Source of the DNA: Flavobacteriaceae bacterium
GTDB taxonomy: Bacteria; Bacteroidota; Bacteroidia; Flavobacteriales; Flavobacteriaceae
DNA length: 64,000 bases
Assembly (NCBI GenBank): GCA_002746415.1
Contig: NVXD01000003.1
Coordinates: 62,001-126,000 of the forward strand
Direction: 5' to 3'
In this document: in pieces, positions 16,392 to 26,566 of the stretch
How positions within the stretch are numbered: the stretch's first letter is position 1
Layout: every line of letters starts with the position of its first letter
Made by a program: the position numbers and the translations under genes
Notes under the pieces: generated by a model
Databases searched by the model: none
The model's input: the letters and a program-made list of their open reading frames with translations, nothing else
What the model was told of the DNA's origin: nothing

Positions 16392-19226
16392 ATGGCAGAT
16401 CAAAAACGACTTTTTTTACTAGATGCATTTGCACTTATCTTTCGTGGGTATTATGCATTTATCAAAAACCCAAGAATAAGTTCAAAAGGAATGGATACCT
16501 CAGCCATTATGGGGTTTACCAATTCTCTTTTTGATGTAATAAGGCGAGAAAAGCCAGACCATTTGGCTGTTTGTTTTGACAAAGGTGGTAGTGTGGAACG
16601 CAAAGAAATGTTCCCAGAATACAAAGCTAACAGGCAAGAGACACCAGATGCCATTAAAATAGCCGTGCCTTATATACAAGAGATTTTAAAAGCCATGAAT
16701 ATTCCAGTGGTTGTCTTGGAAGGTTGGGAAGCAGATGATATCATCGGGACTTTGGCCAAACAAGCTGAAAAAGAAGATTATAAGGTCTTTATGGTTACTC
16801 CCGATAAAGATTTTGGACAATTGGTATCAGAAAATATATTTATGTACCGCCCAGCACGTATGGGCAACGGCATAGAAATCTGGGGCATCCCAGAAATTCA
16901 GGAACGTTTTGGTGTGGAACGTCCAGAGCAAGTGATTGATTATTTAGGCATGATGGGTGATGCCAGCGATAATATTCCCGGACTTCCTGGAGTAGGCGAT
17001 AAAACAGCAAAAAAATTCTTGGCTGAATATGGTTCAATGGAAGGTCTTTTAGCAAATACAGATAAGCTAAAAGGTAAAATGAAGGAGAAGGTTTCAGAAA
17101 ATGCCGAATTGGGAAGGTTATCCAGACGATTGGCTACTATTTGCACCACTTGTGACGTTACTTTTGATGCACAAGACTATGAACTTTCCAAACCTGATTC
17201 CAAAAAAGTACAGGAGATTTTTGAGGAGTTAGAATTTAGACGACTAAAAGATCAGTTCCTAAAATTGTTTTCTGGAGAAGAAGTTGCTACACCTGCAGAA
17301 ACAACAAGCTCCAAAGTAGCCAAAAAACAATCTAGCTTAGCTGGTAGTGGTCAATTTTCATTGTTTGGCAGTACTGGAGAAACCAATGAACCTTTAGCAG
17401 AGATTTCTAGTAGAAATACGGCAAAAACCGTTTCCCATGTGTACCAAAGTGTTGCACCGGGCATGGCAATGAAACTTTTTGTGCAAAATTTAATGAAACA
17501 GACTTCCGTTTGTTTTGATACAGAAACCACTTCTCTAAATCCATTGGAAGCCCAATTAGTGGGTATTGCCTTTAGTTGGGAAGCGGGAAAAGGATTTTAT
17601 GTGCCCTTTCCAGAAGAAAAAGAAGAAGCACAAAAACTTATAGAGCAATTAAGACCATTCTTTGAGGCTGAACATATTGAAAAAATAGGACAGAATTTAA
17701 AGTATGATGTTAAAGTACTTCATAAATACGGACTCAACATCAAAGGCAATTATTTTGATACCATGCTGGCGCATTATCTCATAAATCCAGATATGCGACA
17801 TAATATGGATGTCTTGGCAGAAACTTACCTTAACTACACTCCTATTTCGATTACAGAATTGATTGGCAAAAAAGGGAAAAACCAGTTGAGCATGAGGGAT
17901 GTTCCTTTAGAAAAGCAAACGGAATATGCAGTTGAAGATGCGGATATCACGTATCAGTTGGCCCAGCATTTTAGACCGGAATTAGTTGAAGCCAATACAG
18001 CAAAACTGTTCAAGGAAATTGAAGTGCCCTTACTTAGTGTCTTGGCAGATATGGAATTAGAAGGCATTAATTTAGACACCGAATTTTTGCAATCTCTTTC
18101 CACAGATTTGGATAGTGATATTGATACGCTGGTGAAAAAAATATATGAAGAGGCCGGAGAAGAATTCAATATAGCCTCTCCAAAACAATTGGGAGAAATT
18201 TTATTTGATAAATTAAAATTAGTAGACAAGCCCAAGAAAACAAAAACAGGCCAATATTCAACAGCCGAAGATGTACTTTCTTATTTAGCAAAGGACCATG
18301 AAATCATTCAGAATGTATTGGATTATCGTGGACTCGCCAAGTTAAAAAGCACCTATATAGATGCCTTACCAGAACAAGTAGAAAAAACTACAGGAAGGGT
18401 GCATACCGACTACATGCAAACGGTAGCTGCTACTGGAAGATTGAGCAGTAACAATCCTAATCTACAAAACATTCCTATTAGAACTGAACGTGGAAGACAA
18501 GTGCGTAAGGCCTTTGTTCCCAGAAATGATGAGTACACCTTATTAGCGGCAGATTACTCACAAATAGAACTTCGTATCATCGCAGCTCTAAGTGAAGAAG
18601 ATACGATGATTGAAGCTTTTAAAAACGGCGAAGACATTCATGCTTCTACAGCCTCTAAGGTTTTTAATGTTCCCATTAATGAAGTTACCAGAGAACAGAG
18701 AGGCAATGCGAAAACTGTAAATTTTGGTATCCTCTATGGTGTTTCTGCTTTTGGACTGAGCAATCAGACAGATTTAACCCGTTCAGAAGCCAAAGAATTG
18801 ATAGAAACCTATTACAAAACCTATCCCAAGCTTCGTAATTATATGAGTGAATTAGTAGATTTTGCTCGTGACAATGGATATGTACAAACTGTTTTGGGGC
18901 GTCGCAGGTATTTAAAGGATATCAATGGAAGCAATGCAATCGTTCGTGGAGCAGCGGAACGAAATGCCGTAAATGCGCCTATACAGGGTAGCGCTGCAGA
19001 CATCATTAAAATTGCCATGATCAATATTCATCAAAAACTTTCAGAAGGGAATTACAAAACCAAAATGTTGTTACAAGTACATGATGAATTGGTTTTTGAT
19101 GTGTATAAGCCAGAACTGGAAGAAATGAAAACGCTCATTAAATCCGAAATGGAAAATGCATACACATTGTCCGTTCCCTTAGATGTTGAATTAGGGGTTG
19201 GTGAAAATTGGCTGGAAGCGCATTAA
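16392..19226 (+). CDS. polA: DNA polymerase I
   Basis: Repair and Okazaki-fragment polymerase of 944 residues with all three activities. The 5' nuclease domain (about 1-290) has the Asp-rich motifs and a helix-hairpin-helix (GLPGVGDKTAKK). The 3'-5' exonuclease (about 350-545) keeps its metal ligands (DTETTS with Asp376/Glu378, NLKYD, and Y-A-V-E-D). The polymerase domain has motif A DYSQIELR (Asp721) and motif C VHDEL (Asp898). A Ser/Gln/Thr-rich linker separates the first two domains. Proofreading appears intact, unlike in many bacterial PolA proteins. Its stop is only 4 bp from the convergent receptor gene. Confidence 0.98.
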   Translation: MADQKRLFLLDAFALIFRGYYAFIKNPRISSKGMDTSAIMGFTNSLFDVIRREKPDHLAVCFDKGGSVERKEMFPEYKANRQETPDAIKIAVPYIQEILKAMNIPVVVLEGWEADDIIGTLAKQAEKEDYKVFMVTPDKDFGQLVSENIFMYRPARMGNGIEIWGIPEIQERFGVERPEQVIDYLGMMGDASDNIPGLPGVGDKTAKKFLAEYGSMEGLLANTDKLKGKMKEKVSENAELGRLSRRLATICTTCDVTFDAQDYELSKPDSKKVQEIFEELEFRRLKDQFLKLFSGEEVATPAETTSSKVAKKQSSLAGSGQFSLFGSTGETNEPLAEISSRNTAKTVSHVYQSVAPGMAMKLFVQNLMKQTSVCFDTETTSLNPLEAQLVGIAFSWEAGKGFYVPFPEEKEEAQKLIEQLRPFFEAEHIEKIGQNLKYDVKVLHKYGLNIKGNYFDTMLAHYLINPDMRHNMDVLAETYLNYTPISITELIGKKGKNQLSMRDVPLEKQTEYAVEDADITYQLAQHFRPELVEANTAKLFKEIEVPLLSVLADMELEGINLDTEFLQSLSTDLDSDIDTLVKKIYEEAGEEFNIASPKQLGEILFDKLKLVDKPKKTKTGQYSTAEDVLSYLAKDHEIIQNVLDYRGLAKLKSTYIDALPEQVEKTTGRVHTDYMQTVAATGRLSSNNPNLQNIPIRTERGRQVRKAFVPRNDEYTLLAADYSQIELRIIAALSEEDTMIEAFKNGEDIHASTASKVFNVPINEVTREQRGNAKTVNFGILYGVSAFGLSNQTDLTRSEAKELIETYYKTYPKLRNYMSELVDFARDNGYVQTVLGRRRYLKDINGSNAIVRGAAERNAVNAPIQGSAADIIKIAMINIHQKLSEGNYKTKMLLQVHDELVFDVYKPELEEMKTLIKSEMENAYTLSVPLDVELGVGENWLEAH

Positions 19227-19230
19227 TCCT

Positions 19231-21663
19231 TTACTGAAAAACAAAATTGTAGGTCAACGCGAATAAGGGGCTGTTAAGAATTGAAAGCTCATAGGAACCT
19301 AATGGGCTCCCTAAAAATATTTCAGAATTTTCATCACCGTTTCGTTGGGTGTAATAGCTGTTAAAAGGATTTCTTCTGCCATACACATTGTAAACCGTAA
19401 AAGTCCAATCTCCTAGCCATCTCTTGTCTACTTTCTTGGCATATTTAATAGTCCATGAAAAATCCAAACGATGATAGATTGGCAATCTAGAGTTGTTCCG
19501 TTCTAAATATATGGGCACATTTTTATTCTCTACTTCAAAATAACCACTTGGAATGGTATAAGGTCTTCCTGATTGCCCTGTAAAACTAAGGCTCACAGTA
19601 TTATACTTATCACCCTCAAAATTAACGGTTCCATTGAGTACATGCGGTCTATCAAAATCAGAAGGATACCAATTGTTGTTATTGATACGATCTACCAAAT
19701 TCCCACTTTGCGAACGCAAAAGACTTTTAGACCAAGTATAATTCAACCACCCATTCATCTTGCCTCTTGATTTTTTTAAACTTAACTCAACGCCATAAGA
19801 TTCTCCAAACCCTTGAACAACGTCTCGTTCCAAATACTCCTCAAGAAAAAAATCAGCCCCAGGTTTATATGCCAACACGTTTTCTGTATCCCTATAATAT
19901 CCTTCAAGTCCAATTTCATAAGAATCATCTCCAAGAATTTTATAAATCCCAAAGCCATACGTATTACTGGTCTGTGGTTTAAAGTTTAAATCTGATAGTT
20001 TCCATCTAGAAGTTGGAAGGGGAGTAGTACTGTTATATACATTTTGTAAATATTGGTTCACCTTGGCATAACTAGCCTTTATGGATGTAGTCTCATTTAG
20101 CTTTAGATTGATTCCCAACCTAGGTTCCAATCCAGAATATGAGCTTACTTTCTCGCCTTTATCAAAAACTTGAGTATCAATTACGGCTTCCCCTGTTGCA
20201 TCAAACTGTGCAAGCGTATAAGGCCCAACAAATGAGAAATTAGTATAACGCATACCAGCCGAAAGAGACAAAGACTCTGTTGGGTTCCAATTAATATTGG
20301 TATATCCAGAAAGTTCATATCCCGTTTCGGAAGTCAACGAAACTGGGAGAATACTATTTCCTGTACCTGGGTCTAAACTTCCTGGAGAAATTTCATATCT
20401 ATTTGCCTGAATTCCAACATAATAATCAAGTTTTTCATTAATGTTCTTAGAATATTCTGATATTAAACTCAGGTAATTGATTCTGGATTCAAACTCAATG
20501 TCATTATCACTATCTACTTCAGGAAATATTGTTTTAGGATTATAATCACTTCCAACCAATATTGTCCTTAGTCTACTGCTTTCATTGATAGAGTGCAACC
20601 AATTGAGCGTTCCATTCAAGGTTCTAAAATCGTATTGATTGTTCTCCGCATTAATATTATCTATTTTGGATATTAAATCTAGTTGATAAAAATCCTTGCT
20701 AAAAAACCCAGTAAAAGATATTTGATCATTATCCGTAGGCAAATACAACAATTTTATGGTCGCATCATAAAACCTTGCTTTTGTATTCTTTAGTCGTTTG
20801 GAAACTATGGGCAACAAAAAATCAGTAACACCTGCCCTACCGCCAGCAATAATCATCAACTTATCTTCTATTATTGGAGTCTCTATGGTTAACCTACTTG
20901 ACACCAATCCTACACCACCACTTAATTTAAATTTATCTACATAGGGATTTTTAACCTTAATGTCTAGTACGGAGGTTATTCTTCCGCCATATCGTGCTGG
21001 TATGTTCGCCCTATACAATTCTACGGAGGACAAGGCATCTGGGGTAAAAACAGAGAACAAGCCAAATAAATGCGTGGGATTAAACACTGGTGCATAATCA
21101 TATAACAGCAGGTTCTGATCTAATGACCCTCCTCTTACAGACAAACCATTACTTACTTCACCTGCATTATTTACTCCTGCCACCAAGGTCATTCCCTTAA
21201 GCACATCATATTCTCCAATGGCCGCTGGAAGTTTTTTTAGTTCTTGGGTACTTAATTGTAAGGCACCCATTTGTGGTGATTCTATATCATCTATTCGGTT
21301 TTTTGCCCTTACAATTACCTCTGATAATTGTTCCTCTTGTTGAGATAGGCTCACGTTTATAGTAAGATCTTTATCCAAAGTTATCCTTTTCACATCTTCC
21401 CCAAACCCTATAAAACTTATGATTATTTGGTAGTTGTTTTCCGGTAACCTAATGGAGAACATACCATCACTATCAGAAATCCCACCACAATCACAAGGTT
21501 GAATAAAAACATCGGCATTTTGCAATGGTCTACCTGTAAAATTATCAATAATTTTAAAAGACAACTCATGCTCTCTATCCTGCCCTAAAGCATAATTAGT
21601 GCTTAAAAAAACACTCAATAGCAGGAATATACAATTTACTTTCATTAAAAAATCTTTTTTCAT
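19231..21663 (-). CDS. TonB-dependent receptor of module 2
   Basis: Outer-membrane beta-barrel transporter. After a signal peptide (ending NYALGQ) comes a carboxypeptidase-D-regulatory-like domain (about 33-115) with an unusual Cys57-x-Cys59 in PCDCGGISDSDG. The plug domain follows (about 130-240, ALQLSTQELKKLPAAIGEYD), then the barrel ending SPLFALTYNFVFQ with a terminal aromatic residue. The start used here is the ATG overlapping the TGA of the upstream DUF4249 gene (ATGA), implying translational coupling. A start three codons earlier is possible. It is closely similar to the receptor at 24138-26552. The substrate is unknown. Confidence 0.9.
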   Translation of the reverse strand: MKKDFLMKVNCIFLLLSVFLSTNYALGQDREHELSFKIIDNFTGRPLQNADVFIQPCDCGGISDSDGMFSIRLPENNYQIIISFIGFGEDVKRITLDKDLTINVSLSQQEEQLSEVIVRAKNRIDDIESPQMGALQLSTQELKKLPAAIGEYDVLKGMTLVAGVNNAGEVSNGLSVRGGSLDQNLLLYDYAPVFNPTHLFGLFSVFTPDALSSVELYRANIPARYGGRITSVLDIKVKNPYVDKFKLSGGVGLVSSRLTIETPIIEDKLMIIAGGRAGVTDFLLPIVSKRLKNTKARFYDATIKLLYLPTDNDQISFTGFFSKDFYQLDLISKIDNINAENNQYDFRTLNGTLNWLHSINESSRLRTILVGSDYNPKTIFPEVDSDNDIEFESRINYLSLISEYSKNINEKLDYYVGIQANRYEISPGSLDPGTGNSILPVSLTSETGYELSGYTNINWNPTESLSLSAGMRYTNFSFVGPYTLAQFDATGEAVIDTQVFDKGEKVSSYSGLEPRLGINLKLNETTSIKASYAKVNQYLQNVYNSTTPLPTSRWKLSDLNFKPQTSNTYGFGIYKILGDDSYEIGLEGYYRDTENVLAYKPGADFFLEEYLERDVVQGFGESYGVELSLKKSRGKMNGWLNYTWSKSLLRSQSGNLVDRINNNNWYPSDFDRPHVLNGTVNFEGDKYNTVSLSFTGQSGRPYTIPSGYFEVENKNVPIYLERNNSRLPIYHRLDFSWTIKYAKKVDKRWLGDWTFTVYNVYGRRNPFNSYYTQRNGDENSEIFLGSPLGSYELSILNSPLFALTYNFVFQ

Positions 21664-22790
21664 TCTATCCAACCTTGAGGAGTTATTCCCGTTGTAAACC
21701 TTGTTTCATTACATGGAGCAGTAACAGTTTGAGGATCGGGAACCTCACCATATGGCTCATAATTTCCAAGAATAACACGCTCTAATTGTTGGTCACTTAT
21801 CCCCGATCTATCAATAAAAACAGTCTCCACAGAAGAAGCTGCAGCGGTAAACCTACCCAACACATATTCTTCACTGTCATTTGGATTGAACATATTGCCT
21901 ATCAAGGCAGCAGGTGGGGGTGCGTTGAACCCTCCATTATTGTCCAAAATATCCTTTAAAGCTCTAAAATATTTATGGGCGGCAGGGGAAAGTGAAAATT
22001 GCTGTATCTCTACTACCACATTTTCTTTTGTATACAACGGAACATTTGCAACATGAAGATTGTTGACAGAAGTACCATTGACAAAATCATCTGCAAATAT
22101 TTGAACATTCTCATTATATCTTATTTGAAAACACCCAATTTCGCACCCATATGTAAAATATTGAGGTCCGTTTGTTGTAGGTTGACAAGCTCCATTTCTC
22201 AACAGCCCGCTATAACAAATTTCACAATCAATAATGGGTTCATACGAACGAAAACGCCAGTAATAATAGTTTGCTTCGGATGCGGGGTCATCAAAACTTA
22301 TGGAAACAGCATGACCTGGAACAAAATCTTCTTCGGCCTCGCTAAAAAAAAGTTCTGGATTATAGGTTGCACTTAAACTTGAAATGGCAACGGGTGCACT
22401 AATGCGCTCAGATAAGGATTGAAATTGTCTTCCATCGTCCAAGGATACATGTAACTCCCATGTCTCTCCAACTTCAGCTGCAAATTCGGCTGGAGGAACA
22501 TACGTTCCCTCTTGCTCAATGAGGTTTACAACTACATCTGTTTCGGCATTCCTAAAAGTAACATTTGCTCCTTCTAAAAACATGTTTTGATATACTCCAA
22601 ACTCGGTTACGGATTCATATACTGAAACAAAAGAAGAACCTGTGGATGTTGACACAAAACCTTCTACATAAATCAATCCTTCTTGAAAATCAAACTCTGG
22701 TTCAACTGGGTCTATACACCCTATTAAGAGAAAAGAAAAAAATAACGAAATTAGAATCTTATCTCTTAAGGTTTTTGGTTTTTGGTTCAT
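21660..22790 (-). CDS. DUF4249 lipoprotein, second of module 2
   Basis: A 376-residue surface or periplasmic lipoprotein (LLIGC lipobox, then IDPVEPEFDF). DUF4249 proteins are encoded beside TonB-dependent receptors across Bacteroidota and probably bind the receptor or its ligand, but their function is not established. Middle region: a five-Cys cluster (CEIC, GACQP, GCEIGC) just after FRSYEPIIDC. C-terminus: PCNETRFTTGITPQGWIE, shared by all four paralogues here. It ends in a 4-bp overlap with the receptor gene, so the two products are likely made in matched amounts. Confidence 0.85.
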   Translation of the reverse strand: MNQKPKTLRDKILISLFFSFLLIGCIDPVEPEFDFQEGLIYVEGFVSTSTGSSFVSVYESVTEFGVYQNMFLEGANVTFRNAETDVVVNLIEQEGTYVPPAEFAAEVGETWELHVSLDDGRQFQSLSERISAPVAISSLSATYNPELFFSEAEEDFVPGHAVSISFDDPASEANYYYWRFRSYEPIIDCEICYSGLLRNGACQPTTNGPQYFTYGCEIGCFQIRYNENVQIFADDFVNGTSVNNLHVANVPLYTKENVVVEIQQFSLSPAAHKYFRALKDILDNNGGFNAPPPAALIGNMFNPNDSEEYVLGRFTAAASSVETVFIDRSGISDQQLERVILGNYEPYGEVPDPQTVTAPCNETRFTTGITPQGWIE

Positions 22791-22895
22791 TGGCTAATTA
22801 AAGTTTCTAAAGATATATTTAGTCTTAATAATAAGACCATGGATTTAAAGAATTAAGAAAACATTAACTTATAGACTCTTTATTTCCTATTTGGT

Positions 22896-24044
22896 TTAAT
22901 CTACCCACTCCTGAGGACGTTGCCCAGTTCTGTATCTTGATTCTTCACAAGGAATAGATAAGGTGTCTGGGGAAGGAGTATCCACTCCTATTCCCCCTTC
23001 GTCATGTAAAATAAGGTTTTCATTTTCCAATTGCTCTTCCTCGATGTTTGATCGATTTATAAAAACAGAAACAGTAGACGCAGCTGCGGCTGTGAACCTA
23101 CCCAGCACATGCTCTGAACTATCATTTGGATTGAACATATTCCCTATCAAGGCAGCTGGAGGTGGGGCATTGAACCCTCCATTGTTATCCAAAATATCCT
23201 TTAAGGCTTTTAAATATTTATGGGCTGATGCCGACAATGAAAATTGCTGTATCTCCACTGCTATATTCTCTTTTGTGTACAATGGCACATTGGCCACCGA
23301 AAGTTTATTGACAGAGGTGCCATTGACAAAATCATCAGTGAAAATCTGGACATTCTCGCTATACCGTATCCGCCAACAATCTGGACCACATAAATAAGTG
23401 AAATATGGCGCTAATGTATAACCAGATGCTGCACGGCAAGCACCATCCCTATAATATGTCCCTTCATAGCAAATTGCACAATTTGTAATGGGCTCATAAG
23501 AACGAAAACGCCAATAATAATAATTTACCTCATTTGGCGGGTCATCAAAACTTACGGCAACAGAGTGTCCGGGAACAAAATCATTCTCCGCCTCACTAAA
23601 AAAAAGCGCTGGGTCATAAGTAGCAGTAATATTGGAAATGGCTACGGGAGCTGCAATTTTTTCTGATAATGATTGGTACTGCCTTCCATCCGACAACCTA
23701 ACCTCTAGCTCCCAAGATTCCCCTTCAGATGCTGCAAAGGCAACAGGAGGAATATACTCCCCTTCCTGCTCAATAAGGTCAACCAATACATCTGTTTCAG
23801 TATTTCTAAACGAAACACTTGCTCCTTCTAAAAAATTATTTTGGTATACCCCAAACTCCGTTGCAGATTCATAAACTGAAACAAAAGAGGTTCCTGGAGA
23901 TGTGGATACCAACCCCTCAATATAAATCAAGCCTTCTTGAAAATCAAACTTTGGAGTTACAGGATCTATGCATCCACTTAATAAAAAAGAAAAGAATAAT
24001 AAAGCTGGAAACTTCCCTTTTAACACTTTAATTATTTGGTTCAT
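22896..24044 (-). CDS. DUF4249 lipoprotein, first of module 2
   Basis: A 382-residue lipoprotein (FLLSGC lipobox, CIDPVTPKFDF). It is the closest paralogue of the 21660-22790 product; long stretches match, such as FVSVYES-TEFGVYQN and NNGGFNAPPPAALIGNMFNPND. Thus the pair arose by recent duplication. The Cys cluster is CAIC, DGACR, LCGPDC. The C-terminal signature is PCEESRYRTGQRPQEWVD. It lies 105 bp upstream of the second DUF4249 gene and has a promoter-like element in front of it. Confidence 0.85.
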   Translation of the reverse strand: MNQIIKVLKGKFPALLFFSFLLSGCIDPVTPKFDFQEGLIYIEGLVSTSPGTSFVSVYESATEFGVYQNNFLEGASVSFRNTETDVLVDLIEQEGEYIPPVAFAASEGESWELEVRLSDGRQYQSLSEKIAAPVAISNITATYDPALFFSEAENDFVPGHSVAVSFDDPPNEVNYYYWRFRSYEPITNCAICYEGTYYRDGACRAASGYTLAPYFTYLCGPDCWRIRYSENVQIFTDDFVNGTSVNKLSVANVPLYTKENIAVEIQQFSLSASAHKYLKALKDILDNNGGFNAPPPAALIGNMFNPNDSSEHVLGRFTAAAASTVSVFINRSNIEEEQLENENLILHDEGGIGVDTPSPDTLSIPCEESRYRTGQRPQEWVD

Positions 24045-24061
24045 TGTTATTTAAAATCTCT

Positions 24062-24089
24062 TAAAGATATTTATATTATAAAAAAACAA
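24062..24089 (-). promoter_or_regulatory. Possible promoter of module 2
   Basis: On the minus strand there is TTTG (TTG at 24087-24089), 17 nt, then TATCTTTA, one base off TAnnTTTG. The same TTAAAGATAT or CTAAAGATAT word (plus-strand sense) lies just upstream of the DUF4249 genes starting at 22790, 24044 and 29114. Only this copy has a well-spaced TTG. Confidence 0.45.
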
Positions 24090-24137
24090 AGTCTTTTTAT
24101 AATAATTAACATCCAAAATATTTCTGGTTGTTTAAAA

Positions 24138-26552
24138 TTAGTCAAATACAAAATTATAGGTCAATGAAAAGAGTGGACTATTCATAATGGAAAGTTCATA
24201 TGAGCCCAAGGGGCTACCCAAAAAAATTTCTGAATTCTCAGGTCCAGTTCGCTGGGCGTAATACAAATTAAACGGATTTCTTCTACTGTACAGATTATAG
24301 ACGGTAAATGTCCAGTCTCCAACCCATTTTCTGGTCAAATTTTTTCCATACTTAATCTTCCAAGAAAAGTCCAAACGATGGTAGGGTCTTAAACGGGCAT
24401 TGTTACGTTCAACAAATATTGGGATATTGATGTCTTCTAAGGCAAAAACACTATTTGCAACGGTATAAGGTCTACCTGTCTGCCCCGTAAAATTAAAACT
24501 AAAAACATGATTTTTTTCACCCTCAAAATTAACAGTTGCATTCAAAACATGTGGTCTATCAAAATCTGATGGGTACCACTTATTATTATTTACCCTATCT
24601 GCCAGTCTTTCATTTTGGGATCGCAAAAAACTCCTAGACCAGGTATAATTAAACCATCCATTAAACCTTCCTTTGGTTTTCTTAAAGCTAAATTCCACAC
24701 CATAAGCCTCTCCTTCACCTTGCACTATATCTCGTTCTAAAAATTCCTCTAGAAAAAAGTCCGCTCCCGGTTTATATGTCAAATTGTTTTTTGCCACTCG
24801 GTAATATCCTTCCACACCAAATTCTATAGCGTTGTCATTTAAATTCTTATAAAAGCCCAAACCATAGGCATCACTGGTCTGTGGTTTTATACTTGGGTCA
24901 GCTGTTTTCCACCTAGATGTTGGCAATGGTGTTGTGCTGTTATACACATTTTGCAAATATTGATTCACTCTTGCGTAACTAGCTTTCATAGAAATTGTTT
25001 CTCCTAATTTTAGATTTAGCCCCAACCTAGGCTCTAAGCCGTCATAGGACTTCACTTTTTCTCCTTTTTCAAAAAATTGGGTGCCTATTATGGCGCTTCC
25101 TGTTTCATTGAATTCTCCCAAGGTATAGGGACCAACAAATAAGAAACTGGTATAGCGTAGACCTGCAGAAACGGATAAATTGGAAATAGGGTCCCAATCA
25201 ACATTGGCATATCCAGAAAACTCATAACTTGTTTCAGAAGCTAAGGTTACGGGATTGATACTATTCCCCGACCCAGGATCCAATGTGCCAGGATAAATTT
25301 TATATTGATTGGCCTTAACTCCCAAATAATACTTTAAATCTGAGTGTGTTTCTTTAGAAAACTCTGACGTAAAATTTAAATAATTGATTTGAGATTCAAA
25401 CTCAATTTCATTGTCGTTATCCACTTCTGGGAAAATGGTCTTGGGTGTATAATTACTAGCAACTAATGTGTTTCTAAGGCTGGTTCCAGAATCAAAAGCA
25501 TGTAACCAATTTATGGTTCCATTTATTGTTTTAAAATCATATTGATTGTTCTTTGCATTGATATTTTCGATTTTAGAAATCAGATCCAGTTGATAAAAAT
25601 CTTTGCTATAAAATCCTGTGAATGCTATTTGGTCTTTTTCTGTGGGGAGGTAAAGCAATTTTATGGTGCCATCATAGAATCTAGCTTTTGTATTCTTTAA
25701 TCTTTCTGAAACCAGTGGCAATAAAAAATCTGTTAAACCAGCTCTTACTCCTGCAATGACCATTAATTTATCCTTAATAATAGGGGTTTCAATGGTTATC
25801 CTACTGGAAACCAGTCCCAAACCGCCAGAAAGCTTTAATTTATCTACATAAGGGTTTTTTACTTTAACATCTATCACAGAAGCTATTCTACCTCCATATC
25901 GGGAAGGGATATTAGCCCTGTACATATCTACTGATGCTAGTACATCTGGCGTAAAAACCGAGAAGAGTCCAAATAAATGTGTTGGATTAAAAATTGGGGC
26001 ATGATCAAACAAAATTAAGTTTTGATCTAAAGATCCTCCTCTAACGGATAGTCCATTACTAATTTCCCCAGCACTATTTACACCTGCCAATAAGGTAAGT
26101 CCCCTTAATACATCAACCTCTCCAAGGGCTGCTGGTATTTTTTTTAATTCCTGCGCTTTTAATTGTAAGGCCCCCATTTGTGGGCTTTCTAAATTGTCAG
26201 TAATTCTTTTTGCCCTTAAAATAACTTCTGATAACTGTTCTTTCTTTTCATAAAGTTCAATCTTAAAAAACTTATTTTCATTCAGCAAAACTGTTTGAAC
26301 ATCATCCTGAAAACCAATATAGGATACCGTAATTGTATAGGTATCCTCTGGTAAGGTAAGAGAAGTACGACCATCCCCATTGGAAATACCACCACAATTA
26401 CAAGGCCTAATAAAAACATCTGCATTTTCTAATGGAATTCCCGATACTTGGTCCAGTATCTGAAAGGAAATGATATATTCTTGATCTTGACCACTCACAT
26501 TACTACTTGCTAAAGCAAAAAAGAGTAGTGGGAAAAATAATAGTTTTTTCAT
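24138..26552 (-). CDS. TonB-dependent receptor of module 1
   Basis: An 804-residue outer-membrane transporter and paralogue of the 19231-21663 product. It has a signal peptide (ending NVSGQ), then a carboxypeptidase-D-regulatory-like domain with Cys51-x-Cys53 (PCNCGGISNGDG). The plug follows (QMGALQLKAQELKKIPAALGE), then the barrel ending SPLFSLTYNFVFD. The sequence SNGLSVRGGSLDQNL in the plug is shared with the paralogue. It starts 14 bp after a DUF4249 gene. No SusD, sigma factor or anti-sigma gene is nearby, so it is neither a classic polysaccharide locus nor an obvious FecIR-type system. Confidence 0.9.
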   Translation of the reverse strand: MKKLLFFPLLFFALASSNVSGQDQEYIISFQILDQVSGIPLENADVFIRPCNCGGISNGDGRTSLTLPEDTYTITVSYIGFQDDVQTVLLNENKFFKIELYEKKEQLSEVILRAKRITDNLESPQMGALQLKAQELKKIPAALGEVDVLRGLTLLAGVNSAGEISNGLSVRGGSLDQNLILFDHAPIFNPTHLFGLFSVFTPDVLASVDMYRANIPSRYGGRIASVIDVKVKNPYVDKLKLSGGLGLVSSRITIETPIIKDKLMVIAGVRAGLTDFLLPLVSERLKNTKARFYDGTIKLLYLPTEKDQIAFTGFYSKDFYQLDLISKIENINAKNNQYDFKTINGTINWLHAFDSGTSLRNTLVASNYTPKTIFPEVDNDNEIEFESQINYLNFTSEFSKETHSDLKYYLGVKANQYKIYPGTLDPGSGNSINPVTLASETSYEFSGYANVDWDPISNLSVSAGLRYTSFLFVGPYTLGEFNETGSAIIGTQFFEKGEKVKSYDGLEPRLGLNLKLGETISMKASYARVNQYLQNVYNSTTPLPTSRWKTADPSIKPQTSDAYGLGFYKNLNDNAIEFGVEGYYRVAKNNLTYKPGADFFLEEFLERDIVQGEGEAYGVEFSFKKTKGRFNGWFNYTWSRSFLRSQNERLADRVNNNKWYPSDFDRPHVLNATVNFEGEKNHVFSFNFTGQTGRPYTVANSVFALEDINIPIFVERNNARLRPYHRLDFSWKIKYGKNLTRKWVGDWTFTVYNLYSRRNPFNLYYAQRTGPENSEIFLGSPLGSYELSIMNSPLFSLTYNFVFD

Positions 26553-26566
26553 TTGGTTTGGTTTAA